This document shows positions 17,218 through 24,998 of a stretch of DNA of 39,572 bases, in pieces (within the stretch, counting starts at the first letter, position 1; the number at the start of each line of letters is the position of its first letter). The position numbers and the translations under genes were made by a program. Below the pieces are notes generated by a model, which saw nothing but the letters and a program-made list of their open reading frames with translations, was not told the origin of the DNA and did no database searches. Origin of the DNA: an uncultured Bacteroidales bacterium (GTDB taxonomy: Bacteria; Bacteroidota; Bacteroidia; Bacteroidales; UBA932); NCBI GenBank assembly GCA_945983015.1, contig CAMFSN010000002.1, forward strand, positions 1-39,572. Reading direction: 5' to 3'.

Positions 17218-17249
17218 TTTGCTTTAATAAAATTTATTCTCTATATTTG
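17218..17249 (+). promoter_or_regulatory. Bacteroidota-type promoter for tRNA-Glu (and rpsT)
   Basis: TTTG at 17218-17221, a 20-nt spacer and TATATTTG at 17242-17249 match both halves of the -33/-7 consensus. The tRNA begins 12 nt after the box. No separate promoter is seen between the tRNA and rpsT, so they may be co-transcribed. Confidence 0.7.
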
Positions 17250-17260
17250 CATTCCTTTTT

Positions 17261-17332
17261 GGTCGGTTCGTATAACGGTTAGTACTCAAGATTTTCATTC
17301 TTGCAACAGGAGTTCGATTCTCCTACCGACTA
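17261..17332 (+). tRNA. tRNA-Glu (anticodon TTC)
   Basis: The acceptor strands GGTCGGT and ACCGACT pair over 7 bp with a terminal G-T. The D arm contains TATAACGGTTAGTA, the anticodon stem is CAAGA/TCTTG around the loop TTTTCAT giving anticodon TTC (Glu), and the T arm is AGGAG TTCGATT CTCCT. Length is 72 nt without an encoded CCA. A good promoter lies 12 nt upstream and rpsT follows 21 nt downstream. Confidence 0.93.
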
Positions 17333-17353
17333 CGAAAAATAAAAAAGATTAAT

Positions 17354-17611
17354 ATGGCAAACACAGCTTCAGCAGAAAAAGCAGCTCGTCAGGGCGAGAG
17401 GCGCAGATTGCATAACAGGTATTATGCAAAGACTACCAGGAACGCGATTCGCGATATCCGTAACACTACAGACAAAAGCACAGCAGAGGCAGCAGCTCCT
17501 GCAGTATATGCTAAGATAGACAAACTTGCTAAGATCGGTGTAATTCATAAGAACAAGGCCGCTAACCTTAAGAGTGGAATTCAGAATTACATCAACAAGT
17601 TGGCAAAATAA
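17354..17611 (+). CDS. rpsT: 30S ribosomal protein S20
   Basis: This 85-residue, strongly basic, mostly helical protein matches S20: [18 protein letters not shown] at the start, RNAIRDIRN in the middle and [18 protein letters not shown] near the end. It binds 16S rRNA during early 30S assembly. It lies directly downstream of tRNA-Glu and is followed by a strong intrinsic terminator. Its codon use is A-ending and regular, as expected of a highly expressed gene. Confidence 0.97.
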   Translation: MANTASAEKAARQGERRRLHNRYYAKTTRNAIRDIRNTTDKSTAEAAAPAVYAKIDKLAKIGVIHKNKAANLKSGIQNYINKLAK

Positions 17612-17632
17612 AAGTGATTTAGAAATGTAAAG

Positions 17633-17659
17633 CCGAGCTCATTTGAGCTCGGTTTTTTT
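17633..17659 (+). terminator. Intrinsic terminator after rpsT
   Basis: CCGAGCTC, loop ATTT and GAGCTCGG form a perfect 8-bp stem followed by seven T. It serves rpsT and overlaps the last codons of the convergent FeoB-associated gene. On the minus strand the downstream tract (CTTTACATTTC) is only weakly T-rich. Confidence 0.92.
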
Positions 17660-17797
17660 ATTCCTCGAAGCGGGGCAGGAGGAAGAAAGGGGACAGCCGC
17701 AGCAGGAACGCTTCTGCCTCTTCTTATGCTGAAACCATAGTGAGAGCAGCACCAGCAGCACTACCACCGCGAGGACTATAATGCTAGGCAGGTTCAT
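17639..17797 (-). CDS. FeoB-associated Cys-rich membrane protein
   Basis: I start this gene at the ATG at 17797 (52 residues), not at the ORF-track start at 17920, which lies inside feoB. The result is one membrane helix (about residues 4-22: SIIVLAVVVLLVLLSLW), then a basic stretch and a Cys cluster (CCGCPLSSSCPAS). This is the pattern of the small proteins that follow feoB in many Bacteroidota and Firmicutes. They are thought to assist ferrous iron uptake, perhaps by binding metal at the cytosolic face. The start overlaps the feoB stop by 4 nt (ATGA), so expression is coupled. The 3' end runs into the shared terminator hairpin. Confidence 0.86.
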   Translation of the reverse strand: MNLPSIIVLAVVVLLVLLSLWFQHKKRQKRSCCGCPLSSSCPASRNKKTELK

Positions 17798-20148
17798 ATA
17801 CTGAATAAGAGATAAGCTATCCAAGCCACAATCCAGGCCGTAAGACACTGAAAGATAATCACAAAGAGCGACCATTTCCCTCCCAATTCCCTGCGAATGG
17901 CGGTAACGGCGGCCACACAAGGGGTATAAAGCAGACAGAATACCATCATCGCCACGGCAGAGGCGGTAGTGAGCATATTCTCCACCCCGAGTAGGTTCAT
18001 AGTGGAAACCACGCTCTCCTTAGCCATAAAACCGGACACCAGGGATGTTACCACCCGCCAGTCCCCGAGTTCCATAGGAGCGAAAAGTGGAGATAGCAGT
18101 CCGGATATCCTGGCAAGTATGCTGTCAGAATAATCCGTCACCTGATTAAGAGTGAAATCAAAACTCTGCAGGAACCATATCACTATGGTAGCCAAGAAAA
18201 TAACAGTAAAAGCCTTCTGGACAAAGTCCTTGGTCTTATCCCAAAGCAGATGTCCCACGTTGCGCGCCTGAGGAAGCCTGTAGGAAGGCATTTCCATCAC
18301 GAAAGGGGCCGCTTGGGAGCGACGGCGGATGAGCTTGATGCCTATGGCGGAGCAAATCCCCAGCACTATTCCCAGCAAGTACATCGAGATCATCGCCAAG
18401 GCTGCGTGATCAGGGAAAAAGGCTGCCGCAAAGAAGGCATAGATAGGAACCTTGGCAGAACAGCTCATAAAAGGAATCAGCAGTATGGTAGCCCTTCTGT
18501 CTCTGGCGCTTGGCAGGGTCCTCGCGGACATTACGGCAGGCACCGAACAGCCGAAGCCTATGAGCATAGGCACAATGCTTCGTCCGGAAAGACCTATCTT
18601 TCTTAAGAAGGCATCACAGACAAAGGCAATTCTGGCCATATATCCGCTATCTTCCAATATAGACAGGAAAAAGAAAAGGACTATTATTATAGGAATAAAG
18701 CTCAGCACGCTGCCTACCCCGCCGAAAATGGCATCCACCACCAGAGAGCGAAGCATTCCGCTTACTTTCCAGGATTCGAAAAGCGAGTCCACAGTTGCCC
18801 CCAGAGCAGCAATCCCATCAGAGAGAAGTCCCTGAAGTGGCGCCCCTATAACATCGAAACTCAGCCAGAAGACCAGAGCCATTATCAGAATAAAGGCTGG
18901 CAGGGCTGTATATTTTCCGGTGAGAATCTTATCAATCTTATTCGAGCGAAGCCTCTCCTTGCTCATACGAGGCTTTGCTATGGAACGGGCGCAAAGCTTA
19001 CGGATAAAGGAATAGCGCATATCCGCCATAGCGGCATAGCGGTCCAATCCCCTCTCCTCTTCCATTTTAGAGACTATGTCTTCCAGAATTTGCTTCTCCT
19101 TCAGATCGAGCCCCAGAGCCTCAAGCACTTCCTGATCTCCTTCGATAAGTCTGGACGCAGCGAAGCGCTTTGGTAATCCTGCCACCTTCGCCTGATCCTC
19201 TATCAGATGCATAACAGCGTGCAGGCATTTGTGCACCGCCCCTTTATGATCCTCCGGAGAACAGAAATCCTGCCTTGCCGGCTTTTCCTGAAATGTGGCT
19301 ATGTGCACGGCGTGCTCCACCAGTTCTTCCACGCCCTCTCCCTTCGCTGCGCTAATCGGCACCACCGGCAGGCCAAGTTCCCTTTCCAGCACATTCAGAC
19401 GGACCGTTCCTCCATTGCCTTTCAATTCGTCCATCATATTCAAGGCCAATACTATCGGCACGTCCAGTTCCATCAGCTGCATAGTGAGATAGAGATGCCT
19501 TTCTATATTTCCGGCATCCACTATATTGATAATGGCTTTAGGCTTATTTTCAAGAATGAATCGACGAGAGACCAATTCTTCCTGGGTATAGGTGGAAAGG
19601 GAATAGATCCCGGGAAGGTCTGTGACAGTAATCTCCGGATGGTCCTTGAGGCTGCCGTCCTTTCTATCTACTGTTACTCCAGGAAAATTACCCACGTGCT
19701 GATTCGAGCCTGTCAACTGATTGAAGAGAGTGGTCTTGCCACTGTTCTGCTGTCCTACCAGGGCGAAAGTAATCTTTTCTCCCTTAGGCAGAGGATGGGC
19801 GTGATCCTTAGAGTGGTATTTTCCTTCCTCTCCGAAACCAGGATGAGAGTTCAGATCGTGAGCCGATGAGCTATACGCCCATTCCTTACTGATGTTGTCC
19901 TCTTCCTGCTCCAGAACCGAATCCTGAACAGGCTCCACTTCGACTTTATCCGCCTCACTGCTTCTTAGGGTAAGGCTATAGGACTGGATGCTCAATTCCA
20001 AAGGGTCACCCATAGGGGCCTTACCCTGCAGGGTGATGACAGAGCCTGGGATGAGACCCATTCCGAGCAGGTGTTGTCTGAGACTTCCTTCGCCTCCTAC
20101 ACTTAAGACCTGAGCACTTTGGCCTATATTAAGTTCACTGATTTTCAT
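17794..20148 (-). CDS. feoB: Fused FeoA-FeoB ferrous iron transporter
   Basis: The 784-residue protein joins a FeoA SH3-like domain (residues 1-74, MKISELNIGQSAQV, HLLGMGLIPGS) to FeoB. A charged, His-containing linker (about 75-125) leads into the G domain with G1 GQQNSGKTT (132-140), G3 DLPGIYSL, G4 NMMDE and G5 SAAKGEG. A helical GDI-like region follows, then the polytopic permease with two Gate-type segments (for example GFGCSVPAVMSARTLPS and MAKESVVSTM). The protein imports Fe2+ across the inner membrane. FeoA-FeoB fusions are usual in Bacteroidota. It heads a two-gene operon with the Cys-rich helper. Confidence 0.96.
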   Translation of the reverse strand: MKISELNIGQSAQVLSVGGEGSLRQHLLGMGLIPGSVITLQGKAPMGDPLELSIQSYSLTLRSSEADKVEVEPVQDSVLEQEEDNISKEWAYSSSAHDLNSHPGFGEEGKYHSKDHAHPLPKGEKITFALVGQQNSGKTTLFNQLTGSNQHVGNFPGVTVDRKDGSLKDHPEITVTDLPGIYSLSTYTQEELVSRRFILENKPKAIINIVDAGNIERHLYLTMQLMELDVPIVLALNMMDELKGNGGTVRLNVLERELGLPVVPISAAKGEGVEELVEHAVHIATFQEKPARQDFCSPEDHKGAVHKCLHAVMHLIEDQAKVAGLPKRFAASRLIEGDQEVLEALGLDLKEKQILEDIVSKMEEERGLDRYAAMADMRYSFIRKLCARSIAKPRMSKERLRSNKIDKILTGKYTALPAFILIMALVFWLSFDVIGAPLQGLLSDGIAALGATVDSLFESWKVSGMLRSLVVDAIFGGVGSVLSFIPIIIVLFFFLSILEDSGYMARIAFVCDAFLRKIGLSGRSIVPMLIGFGCSVPAVMSARTLPSARDRRATILLIPFMSCSAKVPIYAFFAAAFFPDHAALAMISMYLLGIVLGICSAIGIKLIRRRSQAAPFVMEMPSYRLPQARNVGHLLWDKTKDFVQKAFTVIFLATIVIWFLQSFDFTLNQVTDYSDSILARISGLLSPLFAPMELGDWRVVTSLVSGFMAKESVVSTMNLLGVENMLTTASAVAMMVFCLLYTPCVAAVTAIRRELGGKWSLFVIIFQCLTAWIVAWIAYLLFSI

Positions 20149-20165
20149 ATTGCGCTTAAACTGCG

Positions 20166-20173
20166 CAAAAATA
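20166..20173 (-). promoter_or_regulatory. Putative -7 box (TATTTTTG) of the feo operon with an inverted repeat in the leader
   Basis: TATTTTTG on the minus strand lies 17 nt before the feoB ATG. Directly after it is the short inverted repeat TGCGC-AGTTTAA-GCGCA (20152-20168 region), which could be a small operator. No recognisable Fur or DtxR consensus was seen. The 20149-20226 gap holds no other gene and no clear terminator for the porin. Confidence 0.4.
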
Positions 20174-20226
20174 ATAAAAATATCCTATGACTATTATCCC
20201 TATATCTAAGGAGAAGACTGGTCAGC

Positions 20227-21561
20227 TCAGAACGTGAACTTTGACATTAGCTGAATTCGGTGATTGAAAACCCAATGCAGATTATCTGTAGCCAGACCAT
20301 TGAGTCCCACGCAAGTGTAACTGATCTTTCCATCAGCCGACTGGAGTTTCACATAATCGCCATACTGAGCAGCCGTAAGCTGATACTCGAGAGCCAGAGT
20401 GAAGAATTTTCCCACATTCCAGCTCAGTGTAGGAGCTATCCTGAATGCGGAATTCAGGTTAGGATATGCACTCTTGCAGAGGTAATTGCCGGTATCCAAA
20501 TCCTTTTTAGCATCATTGTCATAAGCCGAAGTAGCCGCATACTTGGCTCCTTCCATAGCAGGAAGCAGGGGCTCCAGGGTGCCGAGACAATTGGCATATC
20601 CTAAAAAGAGCGAAGCCTTGTAGGTCTTGCCGTAGGAAATGGAGAGCCAGGAAGAGGATGTGAGGGTCGGAGTGTATTCGCGGGACCCGTCAGCATTGAT
20701 GGAACTGAGTCCATAACCTCCGAAAAGATTCATATGCTCTCCAGCCTGGGCGAGCACGGACTTGGCTTTGAGCCTGAAAAGACCTTTGGAGTACTGCAGG
20801 TATCCAAAGAGCGAGAAAGTGGTGATGCTCTCGTCTATCAAGGCAGTTGCCGTCTTGACCCTGGGACGGATACTGAGCATATCGGCTCCCAGACGGGCAG
20901 TGAGACCCTCGTGGGAATAGTTCAAGCCAGCATATAGCTCGGGAATCATAGAATACTTTTGATAATTGGCCGAAGCTCCCTCAGGACCGGCGGAAGTATA
21001 CTGCACCTGCCAGGTTCCGGCAGTCAGAAGGCTGAATCTGTCGGAGAGTTTCCAGGTGGCGGACAGCTGAGGGCTGCGGGAGAATGGGCCGAAAGGCACG
21101 CCGATCTCCAGGGCTATGCAGTCAGGAATATCGGCTGCCATAGGGTGCCAGGATTGGCCTAATCTGAACTTGTGCCCCTTAGGACTTGCTATATCCATAT
21201 AGGCCTGCCGAAGACGGAAAGTGGCGGTGCCTGTGACTCCGGAAAGCCCGCTGTAAAAGTCCGCCTCTATCTTCGCGCTGAATTTGAAGCCCTGATACTC
21301 ATAGCCTTTGACATCCAAGCCGAGCCTGGAAGTAAGACTGGCCCACTTCATCGTAGGGATGGCGTTCAGGTCCTCTCCGGCCTCGCTTAGACTCCGGTCC
21401 AAAGGCAGATAATTATAGAGTTCCGCCGTACCGGATTTACTAAGATGAGAATCGTAGGTGAAGTAATTCCTGACAAAGCCATAGGGCTTTATCTCTTGAG
21501 CGAAAGCACTGGCGATTATACAGGCCAGTGCTCCCACAAAAAGTATTTTCTTAAAATTCAT
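20227..21561 (-). CDS. Outer-membrane porin-like beta-barrel protein
   Basis: The 444-residue product begins with a signal peptide (MNFKKILFVGALACIIASAFA, cleaved near AFAQ). It then shows alternating hydrophobic/polar strands with many aromatic residues and ends in Phe (LMSKFTF), the outer-membrane beta-barrel signature. Segments such as GFKFSAKIEADFYSG, TATFRLRQAYMDIASPKGHK and RLGQSWHPM are typical of porin-like proteins of Bacteroidota that resemble DcaP-type porins. It lies 2 nt after the DASS symporter gene, so the pair may move the same substrate across both membranes. Specific substrate is unknown; dicarboxylate or sulfate follows from the partner. Confidence 0.77.
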   Translation of the reverse strand: MNFKKILFVGALACIIASAFAQEIKPYGFVRNYFTYDSHLSKSGTAELYNYLPLDRSLSEAGEDLNAIPTMKWASLTSRLGLDVKGYEYQGFKFSAKIEADFYSGLSGVTGTATFRLRQAYMDIASPKGHKFRLGQSWHPMAADIPDCIALEIGVPFGPFSRSPQLSATWKLSDRFSLLTAGTWQVQYTSAGPEGASANYQKYSMIPELYAGLNYSHEGLTARLGADMLSIRPRVKTATALIDESITTFSLFGYLQYSKGLFRLKAKSVLAQAGEHMNLFGGYGLSSINADGSREYTPTLTSSSWLSISYGKTYKASLFLGYANCLGTLEPLLPAMEGAKYAATSAYDNDAKKDLDTGNYLCKSAYPNLNSAFRIAPTLSWNVGKFFTLALEYQLTAAQYGDYVKLQSADGKISYTCVGLNGLATDNLHWVFNHRIQLMSKFTF

Positions 21562-21563
21562 CC

Positions 21564-22985
21564 TTAAAATCCTATGAAGATCAGAACTGCATAACCCAAC
21601 ACCAGACCTACCACTCCCATTATGATACCCATCTTAGACATATCCTTGGTTCCCACCAATCCGGTAGAAGATGCGATGGCATTTGGCGGAGTGCTGATAG
21701 GCAGTATCATAGCCACTGAAGTAGAGATAGCCAGACCTACGAGCAGGGCTGCCGAGCCACCGAATGCACTGAGGTCAACCGCAGCTGCCACTGTAGCCAG
21801 GATAGGCAGAAGCAGGTTCGCAGCCGAGGTGTGTGAAAGGAAATTCGCGATGGCGTATCCCACGAGTCCGGAGACGATGATAACCACCAGGGCCGGCATT
21901 GTAGCGAAAGGAATGGCCTCCACCAAAACCTTGGCAAGACCTGTCTTCATAAGGGCTGTACCCAAGGCAAGTCCTCCTGCCACCATCCAGAGCACATCCC
22001 AGTTGATCTCTTTGAAGTCATTCTTCGAGAAGACTCCAGTAACTACGAACACGGCGAATGGAATAAGAGCCACCTCATAGGAATTGAGGCCTGTACGCTT
22101 CTCAGGGATAAGCCAGAGAAGTATAGTGACAATGAAAGTAACAGCCACTACCCAGAAACGGAAATCCTTCTTACGATCAGCCTTGATCTCGAGATTGATC
22201 TCCTTAGCCTTGAATGGGAAGAAGAGCAAGAGAAAGAACCAGGCGATGAGCAGCATCACTATTACAAAAGGGACCATCTTCAGGCACCACTCTCCGAAAC
22301 CTATCTCTATACCCAGGTTCTCCTTCAAGTAACCCAGCGCGATGACATTAGGAGGGGTTCCGATAGGAGTTCCGATACCTCCGATATTGGCGCCTATAGG
22401 AATTGCGAGGGCCAATCCGATGCGTCCCTTTCCATCAGCGGGCAGGTTCTTGAGCACAGGTGCGAGGAAGGCAAGCATCATAGCTGCAGTAGCGGTATTG
22501 CTCATAAACATCGAGAAGACGGCTACCACGAGCAGGATTCCCAGAAGGACGGTCTTAGGGTTCTTGCCGAAAGGGGCGAGAAGGACCTTGGCCAAAACCA
22601 CGTCGAGACCCACCTTGGTGGCTGCGATGGCAAGCACGAAGCCGCCCATAAAGAGCATAATGGTAGGGCTTGCGAACTGAGCCATAAAGTCCTTGTAACT
22701 AACCAATGTGCCGAGATTCTCCGCCGAACTCAGGAAGGAGAATTGGCCGTTTGATACTGTGAATATGAGGAGGACCATCGTAATGATGGATGTGGCCCAA
22801 GCTGGAACCACCTCGAGTATCCACATAAATGCTGCAAACACGAAAAGCGCGATTGTCCTCTGCTGAACTACGGTAAGACCTTCTATTCCGAACCACCCTG
22901 TAGGCATCACGAAAAGAAATACGGAGACTACCAACAGAAGGGGCAGGAGCACACAGTGTTTCACACTGAATTTCTTATCTTTCAT
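21564..22985 (-). CDS. DASS family sodium:dicarboxylate/sulfate symporter
   Basis: This 473-residue inner-membrane protein has about 11 hydrophobic segments and both DASS/SLC13 substrate-binding motifs. The first is SNTATAAMMLAFLAP near residue 160, and the second occurs as the paired Asn-Thr-like turns in GTPIGTPPNVIALGYL (near 205) and STPPNAIASSTGLVG (near 430). A conserved FLSHTSAANLLLP lies near 385. The family couples Na+ to uptake of C4-dicarboxylates, citrate or sulfate. It is the first gene of a two-gene operon with a porin. Its promoter box overlaps a hairpin that looks like the gdhA terminator. Confidence 0.9.
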   Translation of the reverse strand: MKDKKFSVKHCVLLPLLLVVSVFLFVMPTGWFGIEGLTVVQQRTIALFVFAAFMWILEVVPAWATSIITMVLLIFTVSNGQFSFLSSAENLGTLVSYKDFMAQFASPTIMLFMGGFVLAIAATKVGLDVVLAKVLLAPFGKNPKTVLLGILLVVAVFSMFMSNTATAAMMLAFLAPVLKNLPADGKGRIGLALAIPIGANIGGIGTPIGTPPNVIALGYLKENLGIEIGFGEWCLKMVPFVIVMLLIAWFFLLLFFPFKAKEINLEIKADRKKDFRFWVVAVTFIVTILLWLIPEKRTGLNSYEVALIPFAVFVVTGVFSKNDFKEINWDVLWMVAGGLALGTALMKTGLAKVLVEAIPFATMPALVVIIVSGLVGYAIANFLSHTSAANLLLPILATVAAAVDLSAFGGSAALLVGLAISTSVAMILPISTPPNAIASSTGLVGTKDMSKMGIIMGVVGLVLGYAVLIFIGF

Positions 22986-23000
22986 ATATATACTATAAAA

Positions 23001-23035
23001 AAATTTGCGTCACGAAAATGCGGCGCAAATTTAGT
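23001..23035 (-). terminator. Possible gdhA terminator overlapping the DASS promoter
   Basis: On the minus strand AAATTTGCG and CGCAAATTT form a perfect 9-bp inverted repeat around a 14-nt loop, followed by TTTTATAG. This has the form of an intrinsic terminator 26-60 nt after the gdhA stop. Its left arm also contains the TAAATTTG box proposed for the DASS gene. Confidence 0.5.
23026..23033 (-). promoter_or_regulatory. Putative -7 box (TAAATTTG) of the DASS-porin operon
   Basis: TAAATTTG lies 40 nt before the DASS ATG, predicting a leader of about 35 nt that contains the second arm of the hairpin. No TTTG is seen at the -33 position. Confidence 0.45.
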
Positions 23036-23060
23036 CAATATTTTTCGTATATCCTACCCG

Positions 23061-24404
23061 TTAGATAACTCCCTGCTCAAGCATAGCGGTGGCGACCTTC
23101 ATAAAGCCGGCGATATTAGCCCCCTTTACATAGTCTATGCTTCCGTCAGGCTGTGTGCCGTACTTGACACAAGACTCGTGGATGGAATGCATAATAAAGT
23201 GTAGTTTGCTGTCCACCTCCTGAGCGCTCCAGCTGAGATGATTGGCATTCTGAGTCATCTCCAAACCGGAAGTGGCGACCCCGCCGGCGTTCACTGCCTT
23301 GCCAGGGGCAAAGAGCACTCCATTGTGCTGGAAGAACTTGATGGCATCAGGCTGGCAGCCCATATTGCTGACCTCGCAGCAGCACCAGCAGCCATTGGCC
23401 TTAAGTTCAGCGGCATCCTCGGCGTCCAGTTCGTTCTGGAACGCACAAGGCAGGGCGATGTCGCAAGGCACACTCCAAGCCTTCTTGCCAGCTACGAAAT
23501 GAGCCTTTTCAGGGAAACGCTCGGCCATATCCTCCACCCGATTACGGTTAGAAGCCCTCATCTCAAGCATATAGTCTATCATCTCGGAATCTATACCCCC
23601 AGGAATCTGGCAAACCCCGTCCGGACCAGAAATGGCCACCACCTTGGCGCCCAGTTCCACGGCCTTCTTGCAGGCTCCCCAGGCTACATTCCCGAAACCG
23701 GAAACGGCTATCTTATGTCCCTGAACCTCCTTGCTTTCACGCTTGAGCATATTCTGAAGGAAGTACAAGGCTCCATAACCCGTAGCCTCTGGACGCAGGA
23801 TCGAACCTCCCCAGTTCATTCCCTTTCCAGTGAGCACACCGGTATTATATTGACGGGCCAATTTAGTGTACATTCCGTTGAGATATCCTATCTCGCGGGC
23901 TCCCACACCTACGTCTCCTGCCGGAATATCCTGGTCAGGGCCTATGCAACGCCACAATTCCAACATAAACGCCTGACAGAAACGCATTATCTCGGCATCA
24001 CTCTTTCCTACAGGGTCGAAATCGGAGCCACCCTTGGCCCCGCCCATAGGCAAAGTGGTAAGTGCATTCTTAAAAGTCTGCTCGAAGCCCAGGAATTTGA
24101 GCATAGAGGGGTTCACCGCCTTATGGAAACGAAGTCCACCCTTGTAAGGGCCTATGGCGCTGTTAAACTGAACCCTGTATGCCAAGTTCGTCTGAACCTG
24201 TCCTGCATCGTCCACCCAGGTCACCCTGAAGGTGAAAATCCTGTCCGGCTCGACCATTCTCTCCACAATCTTCGCCTTCTCGAATTCCGGATGCTGATTA
24301 TAAATTTCTTCTACACTTTCCAGTACCTCCTGCACCGCTTGGAGATACTCGCTTTCCCCAGGATGCTTAGCCTGGAGTCTGGTCATTAGTTCTGTGGTTT
24401 TCAT
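23061..24404 (-). CDS. gdhA: NADP-type glutamate dehydrogenase
   Basis: This 447-residue protein matches the hexameric small GDH class (E. coli GdhA is the same length). Substrate-site residues lie in GPYKGGLRFH and the catalytic-lysine segment LPMGGAKGGSDFDPVGKSD (near residue 125). The dinucleotide-binding segment is KIAVSGFGNVAWGACKKA near 230, and ANAGGVATSGLEMTQN is near 380. It converts 2-oxoglutarate and ammonia to glutamate, the main nitrogen-assimilation step of many gut Bacteroidales. Coenzyme preference for NADP is the usual one for this class and is not proven here. It lies 18 nt after ompH in the same direction. Confidence 0.95.
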   Translation of the reverse strand: MKTTELMTRLQAKHPGESEYLQAVQEVLESVEEIYNQHPEFEKAKIVERMVEPDRIFTFRVTWVDDAGQVQTNLAYRVQFNSAIGPYKGGLRFHKAVNPSMLKFLGFEQTFKNALTTLPMGGAKGGSDFDPVGKSDAEIMRFCQAFMLELWRCIGPDQDIPAGDVGVGAREIGYLNGMYTKLARQYNTGVLTGKGMNWGGSILRPEATGYGALYFLQNMLKRESKEVQGHKIAVSGFGNVAWGACKKAVELGAKVVAISGPDGVCQIPGGIDSEMIDYMLEMRASNRNRVEDMAERFPEKAHFVAGKKAWSVPCDIALPCAFQNELDAEDAAELKANGCWCCCEVSNMGCQPDAIKFFQHNGVLFAPGKAVNAGGVATSGLEMTQNANHLSWSAQEVDSKLHFIMHSIHESCVKYGTQPDGSIDYVKGANIAGFMKVATAMLEQGVI

Positions 24405-24422
24405 GGTTTTTTAAACGACAAA

Positions 24423-24983
24423 TCAGTTAGCCGCTGCAGCCTTTGCTGCCAATTCCTGCTGGAGAGTCTCCACAGTGCGTCCCTCAGGAATACCGAGAGC
24501 CTTACGGGCTGCAGGGGTAAGGTCAACACTCTGTGTATCATCTATATACAAAGCTGTATTTACATCGATGACATAAATGTATCCACCTTCTTTGGCCAAT
24601 TTGTTTACAGTATCGATGGCTTTCTTCTGTATAGGTGCCATAAGGGTCTGCTGCTGCTGAGCCAATTCCCTGTCGATGCTGCTTTCAAACTCCTGAATAC
24701 GGGATACGATGCCCTGGATTTCCTTCTCCTTGCTCTGACGAACTGCAGGAGTCCAGGTCTCAGCCTTCTGCTGATAAATGGAATACTTACTGTTATATTC
24801 CTCTATCATAGCCGTATAAGTCTCCTGAATTTCCTTGTTGGAAGCCTCCAAGGCGGCACGAGCCTCATCTGACTCAGGCATAAGTTGAACCAATTCAGTA
24901 AAATTAACGTGTGCGAATTTAGGCTGAGCTGCTGCGCTGAGAGCAAACAACGAGGCCACAGCCACCAAAATTACTTTTTTCAT
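24423..24983 (-). CDS. OmpH/Skp-family periplasmic chaperone
   Basis: I use the ATG at 24983 (186 residues), which begins a clean signal peptide (MKKVILVAVASLFALSAAAQ); the ORF-track start at 24998 adds five residues. The mature protein starts with FAHVNFTELVQLMPE, as OmpH proteins do, followed by a long charged helical hairpin (about 40-120) and a closing alpha/beta segment (GYIYVIDVNTALYIDD). Skp/OmpH holds unfolded outer-membrane proteins in the periplasm on the way to the BAM complex. The gene follows bamA directly, an arrangement widespread in bacteria. Confidence 0.92.
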   Translation of the reverse strand: MKKVILVAVASLFALSAAAQPKFAHVNFTELVQLMPESDEARAALEASNKEIQETYTAMIEEYNSKYSIYQQKAETWTPAVRQSKEKEIQGIVSRIQEFESSIDRELAQQQQTLMAPIQKKAIDTVNKLAKEGGYIYVIDVNTALYIDDTQSVDLTPAARKALGIPEGRTVETLQQELAAKAAAAN

Positions 24984-24998
24984 ACTATCTAAACTCAT

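Noticed and set aside
19207-19869. 220-residue plus-strand ORF opposite feoB
   Set aside because: Shadow of the FeoB G-domain region; no promoter or domain support.
23238-24389. 383-residue plus-strand ORF opposite gdhA
   Set aside because: Antisense shadow of a well-conserved glutamate dehydrogenase; low-complexity His/Leu-rich translation without motifs.
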